Assembly (NCBI GenBank): GCA_002426015.1
Contig: DINS01000022.1
Coordinates: forward strand, 107,845 to 171,844
Length of the DNA stretch: 64,000 bases
DNA from: Flavobacteriaceae bacterium UBA5534
GTDB taxonomy: Bacteria; Bacteroidota; Bacteroidia; Flavobacteriales; Flavobacteriaceae
Reading direction: 5' to 3'
A program made the position numbers and the translations under genes. Every line of letters starts with the position of its first letter. Positions within the stretch are counted from its first letter, which is position 1. The notes beneath the pieces were generated by a model. It was not told the origin of the DNA, did no database searches, and saw only the letters and a list, made by a program, of their open reading frames with translations. Positions 52,047-61,184 of the stretch are shown one piece after another.

Positions 52047-52101
52047 ATTAATTATTTAAGTTTATACATACGTATAAAACACTTTATATCAAATAATTAA
52101 T
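52047..52101. promoter_or_regulatory. Nested inverted repeats upstream of the acyltransferase operon
   Basis: Outer arms ATTAATTATTT (52047-52057) and AAATAATTAAT (52091-52101) are perfect inverted repeats. Within them is the palindrome TTTATAC-ATAC-GTATAAA (52061-52078). The element ends 39 bases before the MFS start and may be an operator. The rest of the 211-base gap shows no recognised feature. Confidence 0.4.
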
Positions 52102-52140
52102 CAACAAAAACAGTTCAGGATACTAACCAAAACCAACAAC

Positions 52141-53505
52141 ATGTCAACCAATGAAAACAGCGTACAAAAAAAATTCAGCAGATATCTTACAGAAAATTCA
52201 GTAACAAGATATATCACATTTTCAGCACTCTACATTGCACAGGGAATTCCTGAAGGGATTACTTATTTTGCAATTCCTGCGTGGCTTGCCATGAACGGTA
52301 AATCACCATTGGAAATTGCTGCTTTTCTAGGAGTCATAGGTATCCCCTGGAGTTTCAAAATTCTGATTGCACCATTGATGGACCGTTATACCATCCTTTC
52401 AATGGGCAAAAAACGACCATGGGTTATTTTTGGCCAATTGGGATTGATTATAAGTTTTTTATGTATTGGATTGATTCCAGACCCGTTGAACAATTCCTTT
52501 GGACTGATGACCGCAGGTTTTTTCATTAGTTTTTTTGGAGCCTTCCAAGATGTCGCAACAGACGGAATGGCTGTGGATGTAATTCCAATTAACGAACAAG
52601 CCAGAGCGAATGGATTGATGTGGGGAACTAAAATAGTAGGCACGTCATTGGCTTTAGTGGCTGGAACTGCGCTAATCAACAGTTTTGGTTTCACGACAGC
52701 AATTTCTTCTCTATCCATTGCGGTTGCATTTATCATGTTCATTCCTGTTTTTTTCAGGGAGCGTCCAGGAGAAAAATTGATGCCATGGACGCCAGGTGAA
52801 GCCTCTCTTGACTCCAAGAAAACACAATTGAGAAGTTGGAAACACATATTTAAAAGCCTCTATAAAGTGGTCAGTTTAAAATCAAGTGTCATCTTTAGTG
52901 TGGGCGTTTTAGCAACTGGAATGATGTTTGGATTCATTGACACGCTTTTGCCCATATTCACGATACAGGAATTAGGATGGACGAACACTTCCTTTTCAGA
53001 AGTGTTTTCAATCACAACAATCATCGGCGGATTTTTAGGAATGTTCATAGGTGGTTATTTGGTGGATTATTTCGGGAAGATAAAAATGCTGACCCTCTAT
53101 TTAGCCATCATCACATTTTTGATTGCGGCCTTCGCTTTCATGAATAATTTATGGAGCAATAATTTCATCGTCTACGCCTTTATCCTTTCCTACTATACCT
53201 TTTATACGTTTTTATGTATTGCTGTTTTTGCTTCTGGCATGCATCTCTGTTGGAAAACGGTTGCTGCCACACAGTTTACACTTTATATGGCCATTTCAAA
53301 TATGGGACGAGCCGCTGGAGCAGCATCGCTAGGAATATTAAAAACCAATTTTAGCTGGGAAATTGTATTCTTAATCATAGCTATTATGCCAGTAATCATG
53401 GCTGTACTCATACAATTTATCCATTTTGACAATCACAGAGCCAAAGTGGACAGCTTTGTGATTTTAGACCATACGCTGGTTGCACCAGCAGTAATTAAGG
53501 ATTAA
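52141..53505 (+). CDS. MFS transporter of the AmpG/SLC33 type
   Basis: 454 residues with about 12 transmembrane helices. The N-domain motifs APLMDRYTIL, GKKRPWVIFGQ and QDVATDGMAVD match the pattern shared by AmpG muropeptide permeases and SLC33 acetyl-CoA transporters. First gene of the operon that contains MBOAT, DUF418 and HGSNAT-like proteins, so a role in supplying or moving an acyl-CoA, or in moving an acylated glycan or muropeptide, is plausible. Substrate not determinable from the sequence. Confidence 0.82.
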   Translation: MSTNENSVQKKFSRYLTENSVTRYITFSALYIAQGIPEGITYFAIPAWLAMNGKSPLEIAAFLGVIGIPWSFKILIAPLMDRYTILSMGKKRPWVIFGQLGLIISFLCIGLIPDPLNNSFGLMTAGFFISFFGAFQDVATDGMAVDVIPINEQARANGLMWGTKIVGTSLALVAGTALINSFGFTTAISSLSIAVAFIMFIPVFFRERPGEKLMPWTPGEASLDSKKTQLRSWKHIFKSLYKVVSLKSSVIFSVGVLATGMMFGFIDTLLPIFTIQELGWTNTSFSEVFSITTIIGGFLGMFIGGYLVDYFGKIKMLTLYLAIITFLIAAFAFMNNLWSNNFIVYAFILSYYTFYTFLCIAVFASGMHLCWKTVAATQFTLYMAISNMGRAAGAASLGILKTNFSWEIVFLIIAIMPVIMAVLIQFIHFDNHRAKVDSFVILDHTLVAPAVIKD

Positions 53506-53526
53506 AACCAACACAAACCAACCAAA

Positions 53527-54567
53527 ATGAATCTAAAACAAACACTTATAATTGCTTTGACGTTAAGCGTCATGAGCCTTGTTGCATGGGAACTCTATTG
53601 GCGATCTCAAGGTAAAATTCCAGATTTGGATGATGACAAAAATCTTTGGGCTGTACAACGTGCCAAAGTTAAACATGCCTCTCAAAACGATGTCGTATTA
53701 TTAGGCTCATCTCGTGTACTATTTGACATTCAATTGAACGAATGGGAAAAAGAAACAGGCATAAGACCAATACAATTGGCAAGTGCAGGAACGTCTCCAC
53801 TTCCAATGTTTCATGATATTGTAAATAATACTGACTTTAAAGGCACCCTTTTAGTGGGAGTCACGCCTGGCTTATTCTTCTCGACGACTTATCCTGAAGC
53901 AGGTCCATGGAAACGTGCTCAAAACAGGGTTGACTATTTCGAAAACAGAACCTATGCACAACGACTCAACCATTGGTTTTCTCTCCCGCTTCAAAAGAAC
54001 TTTGCATTCGTATCTACCAGTGAAGAAGGCTGGTCTGACGATATTGATTTAAAATCATTGCTCAATAACATATCTATAAATAATAGAACAGGAAAACCAC
54101 AATATCCGCCTTTTGAGGCATTCGCGTACATTGAAGAGGATAGAAACAATCCGATGAGTGAAAAAACAGCAACCGATACGGCATTTGCTAATAGTATCAA
54201 AGCTGCATGGAAATTTGTCATCTTGGGCAATACAAACCCTCCAGATAGAGAAGGTACAACCAACTTTTTTGTTTCAGATGCAAAGAAATTTATAGCCCGA
54301 GGTGGTAATCTTATCCTCTTAAGATGTCCTTCAAGTGGGTGGATTAAAGGCGGAGAAGACAAATTTTTATCTCGTACAGAGTTCTGGGAACCTCTCGTTA
54401 AGGCTTCAAATGCCAAAGCCTATTATTATGAAGATTATGAACAATTAAAAGATTTGACCTGTCCAGAATGGTCACATTTATCCGCTCCTGACGCGCGATA
54501 TTTCACCACCGAATTAGTGAAAATCATGAAAGCTGATGGCGTCTTGTCTAACTCTAAAACTAATTAA
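53527..54567 (+). CDS. SGNH-like membrane-anchored protein, MBOAT partner
   Basis: 346 residues with one N-terminal membrane anchor (about 5-22). The block VLLGSSRVLFDIQ (Ser61) gives the nucleophile-type GxSR motif, as in DltD/AlgJ/AlgX-like partners of MBOAT enzymes. Near the end, WSHLSAPDARYF supplies a possible His and Asp. It is separated by only 2 bases from the MBOAT gene, as in many such pairs. It probably completes O-acyl transfer to a periplasmic glycan or lipid. The acceptor is unknown. Confidence 0.78.
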   Translation: MNLKQTLIIALTLSVMSLVAWELYWRSQGKIPDLDDDKNLWAVQRAKVKHASQNDVVLLGSSRVLFDIQLNEWEKETGIRPIQLASAGTSPLPMFHDIVNNTDFKGTLLVGVTPGLFFSTTYPEAGPWKRAQNRVDYFENRTYAQRLNHWFSLPLQKNFAFVSTSEEGWSDDIDLKSLLNNISINNRTGKPQYPPFEAFAYIEEDRNNPMSEKTATDTAFANSIKAAWKFVILGNTNPPDREGTTNFFVSDAKKFIARGGNLILLRCPSSGWIKGGEDKFLSRTEFWEPLVKASNAKAYYYEDYEQLKDLTCPEWSHLSAPDARYFTTELVKIMKADGVLSNSKTN

Positions 54568-54569
54568 TT

Positions 54570-55985
54570 ATGCTATTCAATTCATTAAGCTTCATAGTGT
54601 TTTTAGTTATAGTTTTAGCACTTTATTATTCAAAACTATTCAATTGGACTAACAAAAAACGAATGCTCCTTTTTGCGAGTTATGTGTTTTATGGTTTATG
54701 GAATCCACCTTTAATACTATTACTGTGGATTTCCACGATAGTAGATTGGACCACAGGAAATAAACTAGCAGTTGAAGAAAATCAAAAGAAAAGAAAGCTA
54801 TGGTTATTATTAAGTATGGTCGTAAATCTTGGTTTTCTAGGGTTTTTTAAATATGGTAATTTTCTTTTGGAAAATTTCACTGCTTTGATGAACTCTATTG
54901 GAGTTGAATATCATGCACAACCTATGGACATTATTCTTCCAATGGGAATTTCGTTCTACACATTCCAAACAATGTCATACACCATTGACATGTACAATAA
55001 GAAAATTCAGCCTGCTAAAACATTTTTAGATTTTGCATTATATGTCACGTTCTTCCCTCAACTAGTCGCAGGGCCAATTGTAAGAGCTGGTGATTTAATC
55101 ACACAGTTTTATGAAGAGAAAAAAGCAACTGTCAATCAATTTATTTGGGGAACATTCTTGTTAACCATCGGATTGTTTCAAAAAGTAGTTTTAGCTGATA
55201 CGCTTTTATCAGATACTTCAGATGACGTATTTGGGGCAAAAGAAGTATTGAGCGGACTAGATGCTTGGACTGGTACACTCGCTTTTTCAGGACAGATATT
55301 TTTTGATTTTGCGGGTTATTCAACTTGCGCTATTGGTATTGCTTTAATGCTCGGGATTATTTTACCCGATAACTTTAGGTATCCTTATGCGGCAATAGGC
55401 TTTTCTGATTTGTGGAAACGTTGGCATATTTCATTATCTAGCTGGTTGAGAGATTACTTGTACATTCCGTTAGGAGGAAACAAACATGGTCTTGTAAGAA
55501 TGTATGTAGCCTTAATGCTAACCATGTTATTAGGTGGTTTGTGGCATGGTGCCGCTTGGACCTTTGTGATTTGGGGAGCGTTACATGGTATTTATTTGGT
55601 GGTAGAACGTTTATTGAAAAATAAAATACATATTAAAATCAATGCATTCAGCGGAATTCTATTGGCACTCCTCACCTACACACTTGTCAACTTTACTTGG
55701 GTGTTTTTTAGAGCTCGAGAGTTCTCAACTGCCAAAAACATGATAACTTCTATGTTGTTTATGAATGGGGATGGTGAAAAGATTTTACAGTCTTTTGACA
55801 TTATAAAGGTATTTGTACTCATCACAATTTTATTTATTTGTCATTGGATAATGAGAAACACCTCTATGGAAGAAGTGTCTAAAAAAACATCACCATGGGT
55901 TTTAGGTGTTGTTTGGGCAGTCATGTTCTTTTTAATAGCTATTGCACAAGGTAGTGGCGAACAGTTTATTTATTTCCAGTTTTAA
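54570..55985 (+). CDS. MBOAT family O-acyltransferase
   Basis: 471 residues with about ten or more transmembrane helices. Strong DltB/AlgI-type motifs: SFYTFQTMSYTIDMY, FFPQLVAGPIVRAGDL, SDLWKRWHISLSSWLRDYLY, and LGGLWHGAAWTFVIWGALHG, containing the essential His of MBOATs. It transfers an acyl group from the cytoplasmic side to an extracytoplasmic acceptor with the SGNH partner. No dlt or alg genes are nearby, so the target is not teichoic acid or alginate and is unknown. Confidence 0.93.
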   Translation: MLFNSLSFIVFLVIVLALYYSKLFNWTNKKRMLLFASYVFYGLWNPPLILLLWISTIVDWTTGNKLAVEENQKKRKLWLLLSMVVNLGFLGFFKYGNFLLENFTALMNSIGVEYHAQPMDIILPMGISFYTFQTMSYTIDMYNKKIQPAKTFLDFALYVTFFPQLVAGPIVRAGDLITQFYEEKKATVNQFIWGTFLLTIGLFQKVVLADTLLSDTSDDVFGAKEVLSGLDAWTGTLAFSGQIFFDFAGYSTCAIGIALMLGIILPDNFRYPYAAIGFSDLWKRWHISLSSWLRDYLYIPLGGNKHGLVRMYVALMLTMLLGGLWHGAAWTFVIWGALHGIYLVVERLLKNKIHIKINAFSGILLALLTYTLVNFTWVFFRAREFSTAKNMITSMLFMNGDGEKILQSFDIIKVFVLITILFICHWIMRNTSMEEVSKKTSPWVLGVVWAVMFFLIAIAQGSGEQFIYFQF

Positions 55986-56020
55986 CAAACTGATAGTAAA
56001 GTCAAAATTGAATTAGAGTT

Positions 56021-57304
56021 ATGGAACTAACAACCAACCAAAACCAGTTACGCCCTATCCAGACAAAGGATCGCATCAAGTTTCTTGATGTGCTTCGTGG
56101 TATTGCCATTTTATTCATCTTCATGGCAAACATTTTATCATTTGCTGGATTTTTCTCCTTTCCAGATGAAACCATTATTTCGGGAACAACATTTCCCATT
56201 GACGAAACTTTTGATTTCATAATGTACACTTTGGTAGATGGAAAATTTTACTCCATATTTTCTCTCTTGTTTGGAATTGGTTGTGCTATGCAGTTCAATA
56301 AATTAGACACTCATGATAAACCCTTTGTGCCTTTTTTCAGAAAGCGAATGTTTTGGCTATTGGTCATTGGTCTAATTCACCTGTGTCTTTTCTGGCTGGG
56401 AGATATTTTAACTTTATATGCCTTGCTGGGTTTTGTGCTTATTTGGTTCGTGAATTTTTCAGATAAAAATTTAATCAAGTTTGCTGTCATTCTAATCTTA
56501 TTGCCAATAGCAAATTGGCTTTTTATTCATTTTACCAACCTCAATTATCCCAAATATTTTTTTGACCTCAACGCTGCTTATTATCAACAGCATGGTTTGC
56601 CAACAGAAGAATGGAATGGCAATTTTTATGCAGATTTCCATCAATTTATAGCCAATAAAAGCCTTTCTGATTATTTTAAATATAACATTGGAAATACCTT
56701 GATAAGAATTGGTGCCATTTTGGAAGAAGGACGCATTTTTAAAGTTCTGGGTATTTTCTTAATTGGTCTTTGGGCAGGACGTAAAATTCTAAACGAAGAT
56801 TTGTTGAACAATGTCAAATTTCTAAAAAAAGTTACCCTTTGGGGAATTATTATAGGTCTCCCAATAAGCACGGTTAGAACTTACATAGAGTTTTTCGGAG
56901 GACGTGAAGACCTTTGGGGATTTCTTAAAACTATTGCCTATGCTTTTGGCACTGTTCCTTTGGCAATGGGAATTGCTGCTTTATTGGCATTACTATATAA
57001 AAAGAAACCAAATCTTCTCAATGGATTCGCTCCTGTCGGTAAAACTGCATTGTCCAATTATCTTTTTCAAACTTTTATAGCTGTGACCATTTTTTACGGC
57101 ATAGGGTTTGGCTATGCTGGCAAGTTTGGCTTTACTGTGATTATGGCAATTGCAATTAACATTTTTATATTTCAAATGCTGATAAGTGCCTGGTGGTTAA
57201 AACATTTCAGATTTGGCCCAATTGAATGGATATGGAGGCAATTGACCTACGGCAAAGCAATTAAAATCGTTAGGAAAAATCAAGAGAAAATATCAAAACC
57301 ATGA
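56021..57304 (+). CDS. DUF418 (YeiB-like) membrane protein
   Basis: 427 residues, about ten transmembrane helices. The N-terminal motif RIKFLDVLRGIAILFIFMANI is diagnostic of the DUF418/YeiB family, which is distantly related to acyltransferase 3 and HGSNAT-type membrane acyltransferases. The C-terminal DUF418 region has GKTALSNYLFQTF and GPIEWIWRQLTYGK. Its stop overlaps the start of the next gene (ATGA at 57301-57304). It may move acyl groups across the membrane; substrate unknown. Confidence 0.87.
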   Translation: MELTTNQNQLRPIQTKDRIKFLDVLRGIAILFIFMANILSFAGFFSFPDETIISGTTFPIDETFDFIMYTLVDGKFYSIFSLLFGIGCAMQFNKLDTHDKPFVPFFRKRMFWLLVIGLIHLCLFWLGDILTLYALLGFVLIWFVNFSDKNLIKFAVILILLPIANWLFIHFTNLNYPKYFFDLNAAYYQQHGLPTEEWNGNFYADFHQFIANKSLSDYFKYNIGNTLIRIGAILEEGRIFKVLGIFLIGLWAGRKILNEDLLNNVKFLKKVTLWGIIIGLPISTVRTYIEFFGGREDLWGFLKTIAYAFGTVPLAMGIAALLALLYKKKPNLLNGFAPVGKTALSNYLFQTFIAVTIFYGIGFGYAGKFGFTVIMAIAINIFIFQMLISAWWLKHFRFGPIEWIWRQLTYGKAIKIVRKNQEKISKP

Positions 57305-58482
57305 AAATCAAAACCAACAGAATAGAATCCATTGACGTCCTGCGTGGTCTTGTGATGGTCATAATGGCATTGGACCATGTACGGGATTATTTTCATTATG
57401 GTTCGTTTTTCAATGACCCGACCAATCTGGAAACCACAACTCCAATACTGTTTTTCACACGGTTCATCACCCATTATTGCGCACCAGTATTTGTGTTTTT
57501 AGCAGGCACTTCCGCATTTTTATATGGTAGTAAAAAAACAAAAGGAGAACTTTTTAAGTTTCTTTTCACTAGAGGTTTGTGGTTGGTTTTTCTTGAATTT
57601 GCAGTCAATAACCTCATTTGGACATTCGACTTAAGCTATAGCTTCCCAATTGTGCAAGTCATTTGGGCAATTGGCGTCAGTATGGTTATGTTGTCTTTTC
57701 TTATTTATTTACCAAAAAAAGTAATCCTTGGAATTGGCCTGATATTGGTTTTTGGACATAATGCACTGGATGGAATTGTCATGGAAGGCACGAGTTTTCA
57801 ATCCATAATTTGGTATTTTTTACACCAACAACAGATGCTTGTCTATGGTTCTGATTTTATATTTCTGATTCAATATCCGCTGATTCCATGGATAGGATTG
57901 ATGGCATTGGGTTACTGCTTCGGACAATTATATTCAAAGGATTTTGACGCTAGTATCCGTAAAAATTGGTTGCTCAATATGGGTTTTGCAGCCATCGGTC
58001 TGTTTTTGCTTTTGAGGAGCTTAAATATCTATGGCGATTTAATTCCTTGGACTATGCAAGATACTACTGCAAAAACAATTATGTACTTCTTTAACGTTAC
58101 TAAATATCCACCTTCGCTACTATACTTCTGTATAACCCTTGGCCCTGCAATGTTGTTCCTGTATGCATTTGAGACCACTAAAAACAAACTGACGGATTTT
58201 TTTTTAATCTTTGGTAGAGTACCTCTGTTTTACTACTTCCTTCATGTGTTGGTAATTCATGCTTTAGCAATCATAGGTATGCTGATTTTTGGAGGTAATT
58301 GGCATGATATGATATTGGATGCCGAAGGTTTCATGAACGAAAATCTAATGTCATACGGCTATTCACTTTTTGTAGTATATTGTGTATGGATTAGTGTTGT
58401 ACTTCTCCTCTACCCATTCTGTAAAAAATACATGATGTATAAAGCAACTAATAAAGATAAATGGTGGTTGAGTTACTTATAA
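57301..58482 (+). CDS. HGSNAT/DUF1624-like membrane protein
   Basis: 393 residues, about ten transmembrane helices. The N-terminus RIESIDVLRGLVMVIMALDHVRDYFH is the DUF1624/heparan-alpha-glucosaminide N-acetyltransferase-like signature with its conserved D-H. HGSNAT passes acetyl from cytosolic acetyl-CoA to a luminal amino sugar, so a periplasmic acetyl transfer is plausible here. Coupled to the DUF418 gene by start/stop overlap. The acceptor is unknown. Confidence 0.85.
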   Translation: MKIKTNRIESIDVLRGLVMVIMALDHVRDYFHYGSFFNDPTNLETTTPILFFTRFITHYCAPVFVFLAGTSAFLYGSKKTKGELFKFLFTRGLWLVFLEFAVNNLIWTFDLSYSFPIVQVIWAIGVSMVMLSFLIYLPKKVILGIGLILVFGHNALDGIVMEGTSFQSIIWYFLHQQQMLVYGSDFIFLIQYPLIPWIGLMALGYCFGQLYSKDFDASIRKNWLLNMGFAAIGLFLLLRSLNIYGDLIPWTMQDTTAKTIMYFFNVTKYPPSLLYFCITLGPAMLFLYAFETTKNKLTDFFLIFGRVPLFYYFLHVLVIHALAIIGMLIFGGNWHDMILDAEGFMNENLMSYGYSLFVVYCVWISVVLLLYPFCKKYMMYKATNKDKWWLSYL

Positions 58483-58491
58483 AATAATTAA

Positions 58492-59793
58492 ATGAAAAAT
58501 CAGCAAGAAGAATTAATCAGAACCGTTGGAGTATTAGGGCTATCGGCAAACATCATTAACATCATCATTGGAGCAGGGATTTTTGCATTGCCAGCTATCA
58601 TTGCTGCTAATATGGGACCATCTAGCGTTGTAGCCTATGTCATTTGCGGAATTTTGCTCGCAATGATCATGCTCTGCTTTGCCGAAGCTGGTAGCAAAAT
58701 AACCAATACTGGTGGAGCCTACACCTATATCGAAACTGCATTTGGCGACTACGCAGGTTTTTTAGGCGGTATTTTTTCTATCGGAACAGCACTATTGTCA
58801 GATGCAGCAGTGTCCAATGCATTAGTCAATGTCATGGCTTCTTCTTATCCTTTTTTTGCCAATGAAAGTGTACGATTAGTGTTTTTGTTCATTGTCTTTT
58901 TCGGTTTGGCTTTCATTAATGTCATTGGCATCAAACAAGGAATTGGTTTGGTAAAGTTTTTTGTCATTGCAAAACTCATTCCTTTATTGTTGCTCATTAT
59001 TTTTGGTTGGTTTGCTGTATCTCTTCAAAACTTATCTATTGATACCATGCCTACCACAGAAGTAGTAGCCAAAACTTCACTTATATTGTTTTTTGCTTTT
59101 GTGGGCGGTGAAACAGGTTTGATTGTAGGTGGTGAGGTCAAGAATCCTAACCGAACTATACCGAAAGGTATTTTTATAGGTATTACTTCAGTAGTTGTCA
59201 TTTATATTTTGATACAAATGGTATCACAAGGTGTTTTGGGGAGTGATTTGCCTAACCATACTGCTTCGCCATTAGCTGAAACAGCCAAAGTGGCTTTTGG
59301 GCCTATTGGGTTCATGGTGCTAATTGTTGGTGCAGCCATATCTATGTTTGGTTTTTTAAGCGGAGAGATTTTAAATGCTCCAAGAGTTCCATATGCTTTG
59401 GCAAGGGATAAAGTGATTCCATTACCATATTTGGCAAAAATACACCCACGATATAAAACCCCTTATATGGCTATCATTACTTATGCAACTATCGCATTTA
59501 TCATTGCGGCAACAGCAAGTTTTGAACAATTGGTAGTGGTTGCAACCAGTTCTATTTTGCTTCTTTATTTAGGTGTTGTGCTGTCGGTCATCAAACTTCG
59601 GTATTCCCAAAAATCTAAACCAGATGAATTCAAGATTCCTGGCGGATTGACCATACCTGTCGTTTCGATAGTGGTCATCTTCTATTTCTTGTCATCATTG
59701 ACCACAAAAGAAATGTTGGGGACAGCTATTTTTATTGGAATTCTGACACTTCTGTTTTTTATCAATAAGGAACTAAAAAAACGAAGTTTATGA
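58492..59793 (+). CDS. APC family amino acid permease
   Basis: 433 residues with 12 transmembrane helices. The APC signature is near the start (GLSANIINIIIGAGIFALP), with the unwound helix-1 glycine pattern GAGIF and the FAEAGSKITNTGGAYTYIE helix-2/3 region, and GGEVKNPNRTIPKGIF, the conserved APC loop after helix 6. An amino acid or amine antiporter/symporter in the inner membrane. It overlaps the following DUF6090 gene (ATGA at 59790). Substrate unknown; its position inside an acyltransferase operon is unexpected. Confidence 0.92.
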   Translation: MKNQQEELIRTVGVLGLSANIINIIIGAGIFALPAIIAANMGPSSVVAYVICGILLAMIMLCFAEAGSKITNTGGAYTYIETAFGDYAGFLGGIFSIGTALLSDAAVSNALVNVMASSYPFFANESVRLVFLFIVFFGLAFINVIGIKQGIGLVKFFVIAKLIPLLLLIIFGWFAVSLQNLSIDTMPTTEVVAKTSLILFFAFVGGETGLIVGGEVKNPNRTIPKGIFIGITSVVVIYILIQMVSQGVLGSDLPNHTASPLAETAKVAFGPIGFMVLIVGAAISMFGFLSGEILNAPRVPYALARDKVIPLPYLAKIHPRYKTPYMAIITYATIAFIIAATASFEQLVVVATSSILLLYLGVVLSVIKLRYSQKSKPDEFKIPGGLTIPVVSIVVIFYFLSSLTTKEMLGTAIFIGILTLLFFINKELKKRSL

Positions 59794-60533
59794 TTAAATT
59801 CTTTAGAAACATCCGCAAAAACCTTCTCGCTGAAGGTAAAACCACAAAATATTTTAAATATGCCATTGGCGAAATCATCCTCGTGGTCATCGGTATTTTG
59901 ATTGCGTTGCAAATTAACACATGGAACAATAACAATGAGGAGAGAAACTTGGAAGTTAAAATCATGAAAGAAATGCGAAGCAATCTTAAACTTGATTTAG
60001 TGGAAATCCAAGAAGACATTGGCATCATGGACGACATCAACAAAGCTTGCAGATATGTCCCTACTTACTTAAAAACGAAAGAACAGCCTTCCGACAGTTT
60101 ATACTACTACGCTGCAATCTTGCGTGTGACGCCTCATTTTGACCCCAATAAAAGCGGATACGGCCTTTTGGTGTCCAAAGGAATAGGGATCATCTCCAAT
60201 GACAGTTTACGCAATGACATTTCGGTACTTTATGAACGTCTTTATAATTATTACAAACGATATGAAGAGGAACGACTTCGATTTCATGCTACTCATAGCG
60301 AACCAAGATTACTAGAGTATTTTAATATGAAATATCAAGAAAATTTTAAATATTACGCCAATTTTGAAATTTCTAAAGAAGACTACCTAAAACTGAAAAA
60401 CGATGAGGAATTTCCCAAATTGACATCTGCCATTGCGTTTGAAAACTCTAGTGTACGAAATCGAGCTAAACGTGTAGAAACCAAAATACTAGCATTAATT
60501 GACGCCTTAAGCAATGAGTTAAACAATAATTAA
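59790..60533 (+). CDS. DUF6090 family membrane protein, copy 2
   Basis: 247 residues; the first 50 are very close to copy 1 (NIRKNLLAEGKT, IGEIILVVIGILIALQIN with one transmembrane helix) and the rest is a diverged helical domain, Tyr- and Glu-rich. Last gene of the operon, overlapping the APC gene by 4 bases, followed by a terminator. Exact DNA blocks shared with copy 1 lie in 59811-59830 and 59868-59893. Function unknown. Confidence 0.85.
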   Translation: MIKFFRNIRKNLLAEGKTTKYFKYAIGEIILVVIGILIALQINTWNNNNEERNLEVKIMKEMRSNLKLDLVEIQEDIGIMDDINKACRYVPTYLKTKEQPSDSLYYYAAILRVTPHFDPNKSGYGLLVSKGIGIISNDSLRNDISVLYERLYNYYKRYEEERLRFHATHSEPRLLEYFNMKYQENFKYYANFEISKEDYLKLKNDEEFPKLTSAIAFENSSVRNRAKRVETKILALIDALSNELNNN

Positions 60534-60573
60534 ACTCTTCAGACATAATTAAATATCTAGTTAATACTGGTAT

Positions 60574-60593
60574 AAAACGTCAATCCGTTTTTT
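60574..60593 (+). terminator. Rho-independent terminator of the acyltransferase operon
   Basis: AAAACG-TCAATC-CGTTTT with a run of six T, 41 bases after the DUF6090 stop. The stem is only 6 bp, so efficiency is moderate. Confidence 0.65.
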
Positions 60594-60607
60594 GTAGAAT
60601 CCTTCCA

Positions 60608-61180
60608 TTATTGTTTTACAGTACCCATAAAATGATTCACATTTGGGTTGATTGGGTTGCCCGAGCTTCTTCTAAATGAAGCAATTTGTCCGCAATGCCA
60701 GATGGCATCAGATATTGGACCATTAACATTATTCCAAAACGGAATTTCACGTTCACCAAATAAGATTTTAAATTGTGAGATATCATCACTTGTTCTTAAA
60801 ATATCGGCTGCTGTTTTTAGATTAATAAGTGTTTGTTTTCTCTTATCGTATAAATCCATTTCTGAATAATCGTTTTTGCCGTTTTGCTTCTTTAAGGTTG
60901 AATTCAAAATGATATATGATAAATCTAAAATATGATCGATGGTTTCGCCAGTAGAACGTACATCATCATTGGATTTATAAGCCAAGTCGCTTTTTTTTAA
61001 GTCTTCTGTTGCCCAGTAGTAACGAAAGCCAAGCGCATCAACCATTCTTGCTGCCAAGGTGCCTGCTGTATATGTTTCAGGATAATCTGGTAGTTCATGA
61101 TAGGGAAATTGCTCTTCAGCTATTTGAGCCATTCCATTTTCAAATGTAAACAACATACATATTAACAAAAACCATCTCAT
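60608..61180 (-). CDS. Exported DinB-like protein
   Basis: 190 residues. A signal peptide (about 1-19, ending GMAQ) is followed by a helical region with TYTAGTLAARMVDALGFRYYWA and DVRSTGETIDHILDLSY (a His typical of the DinB second helix), and near the end DAIWHCGQIASFRRSSGNP, matching the DinB metal-binding H-x-x-Q/H pattern. Most DinB-fold proteins are cytoplasmic, so the signal peptide makes this one unusual. It starts 4 bases after the stop of the M28 peptidase gene and is cotranscribed with it. Likely a metal-dependent periplasmic protein of unknown function. Confidence 0.78.
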   Translation of the reverse strand: MRWFLLICMLFTFENGMAQIAEEQFPYHELPDYPETYTAGTLAARMVDALGFRYYWATEDLKKSDLAYKSNDDVRSTGETIDHILDLSYIILNSTLKKQNGKNDYSEMDLYDKRKQTLINLKTAADILRTSDDISQFKILFGEREIPFWNNVNGPISDAIWHCGQIASFRRSSGNPINPNVNHFMGTVKQ

Positions 61181-61184
61181 ATTA

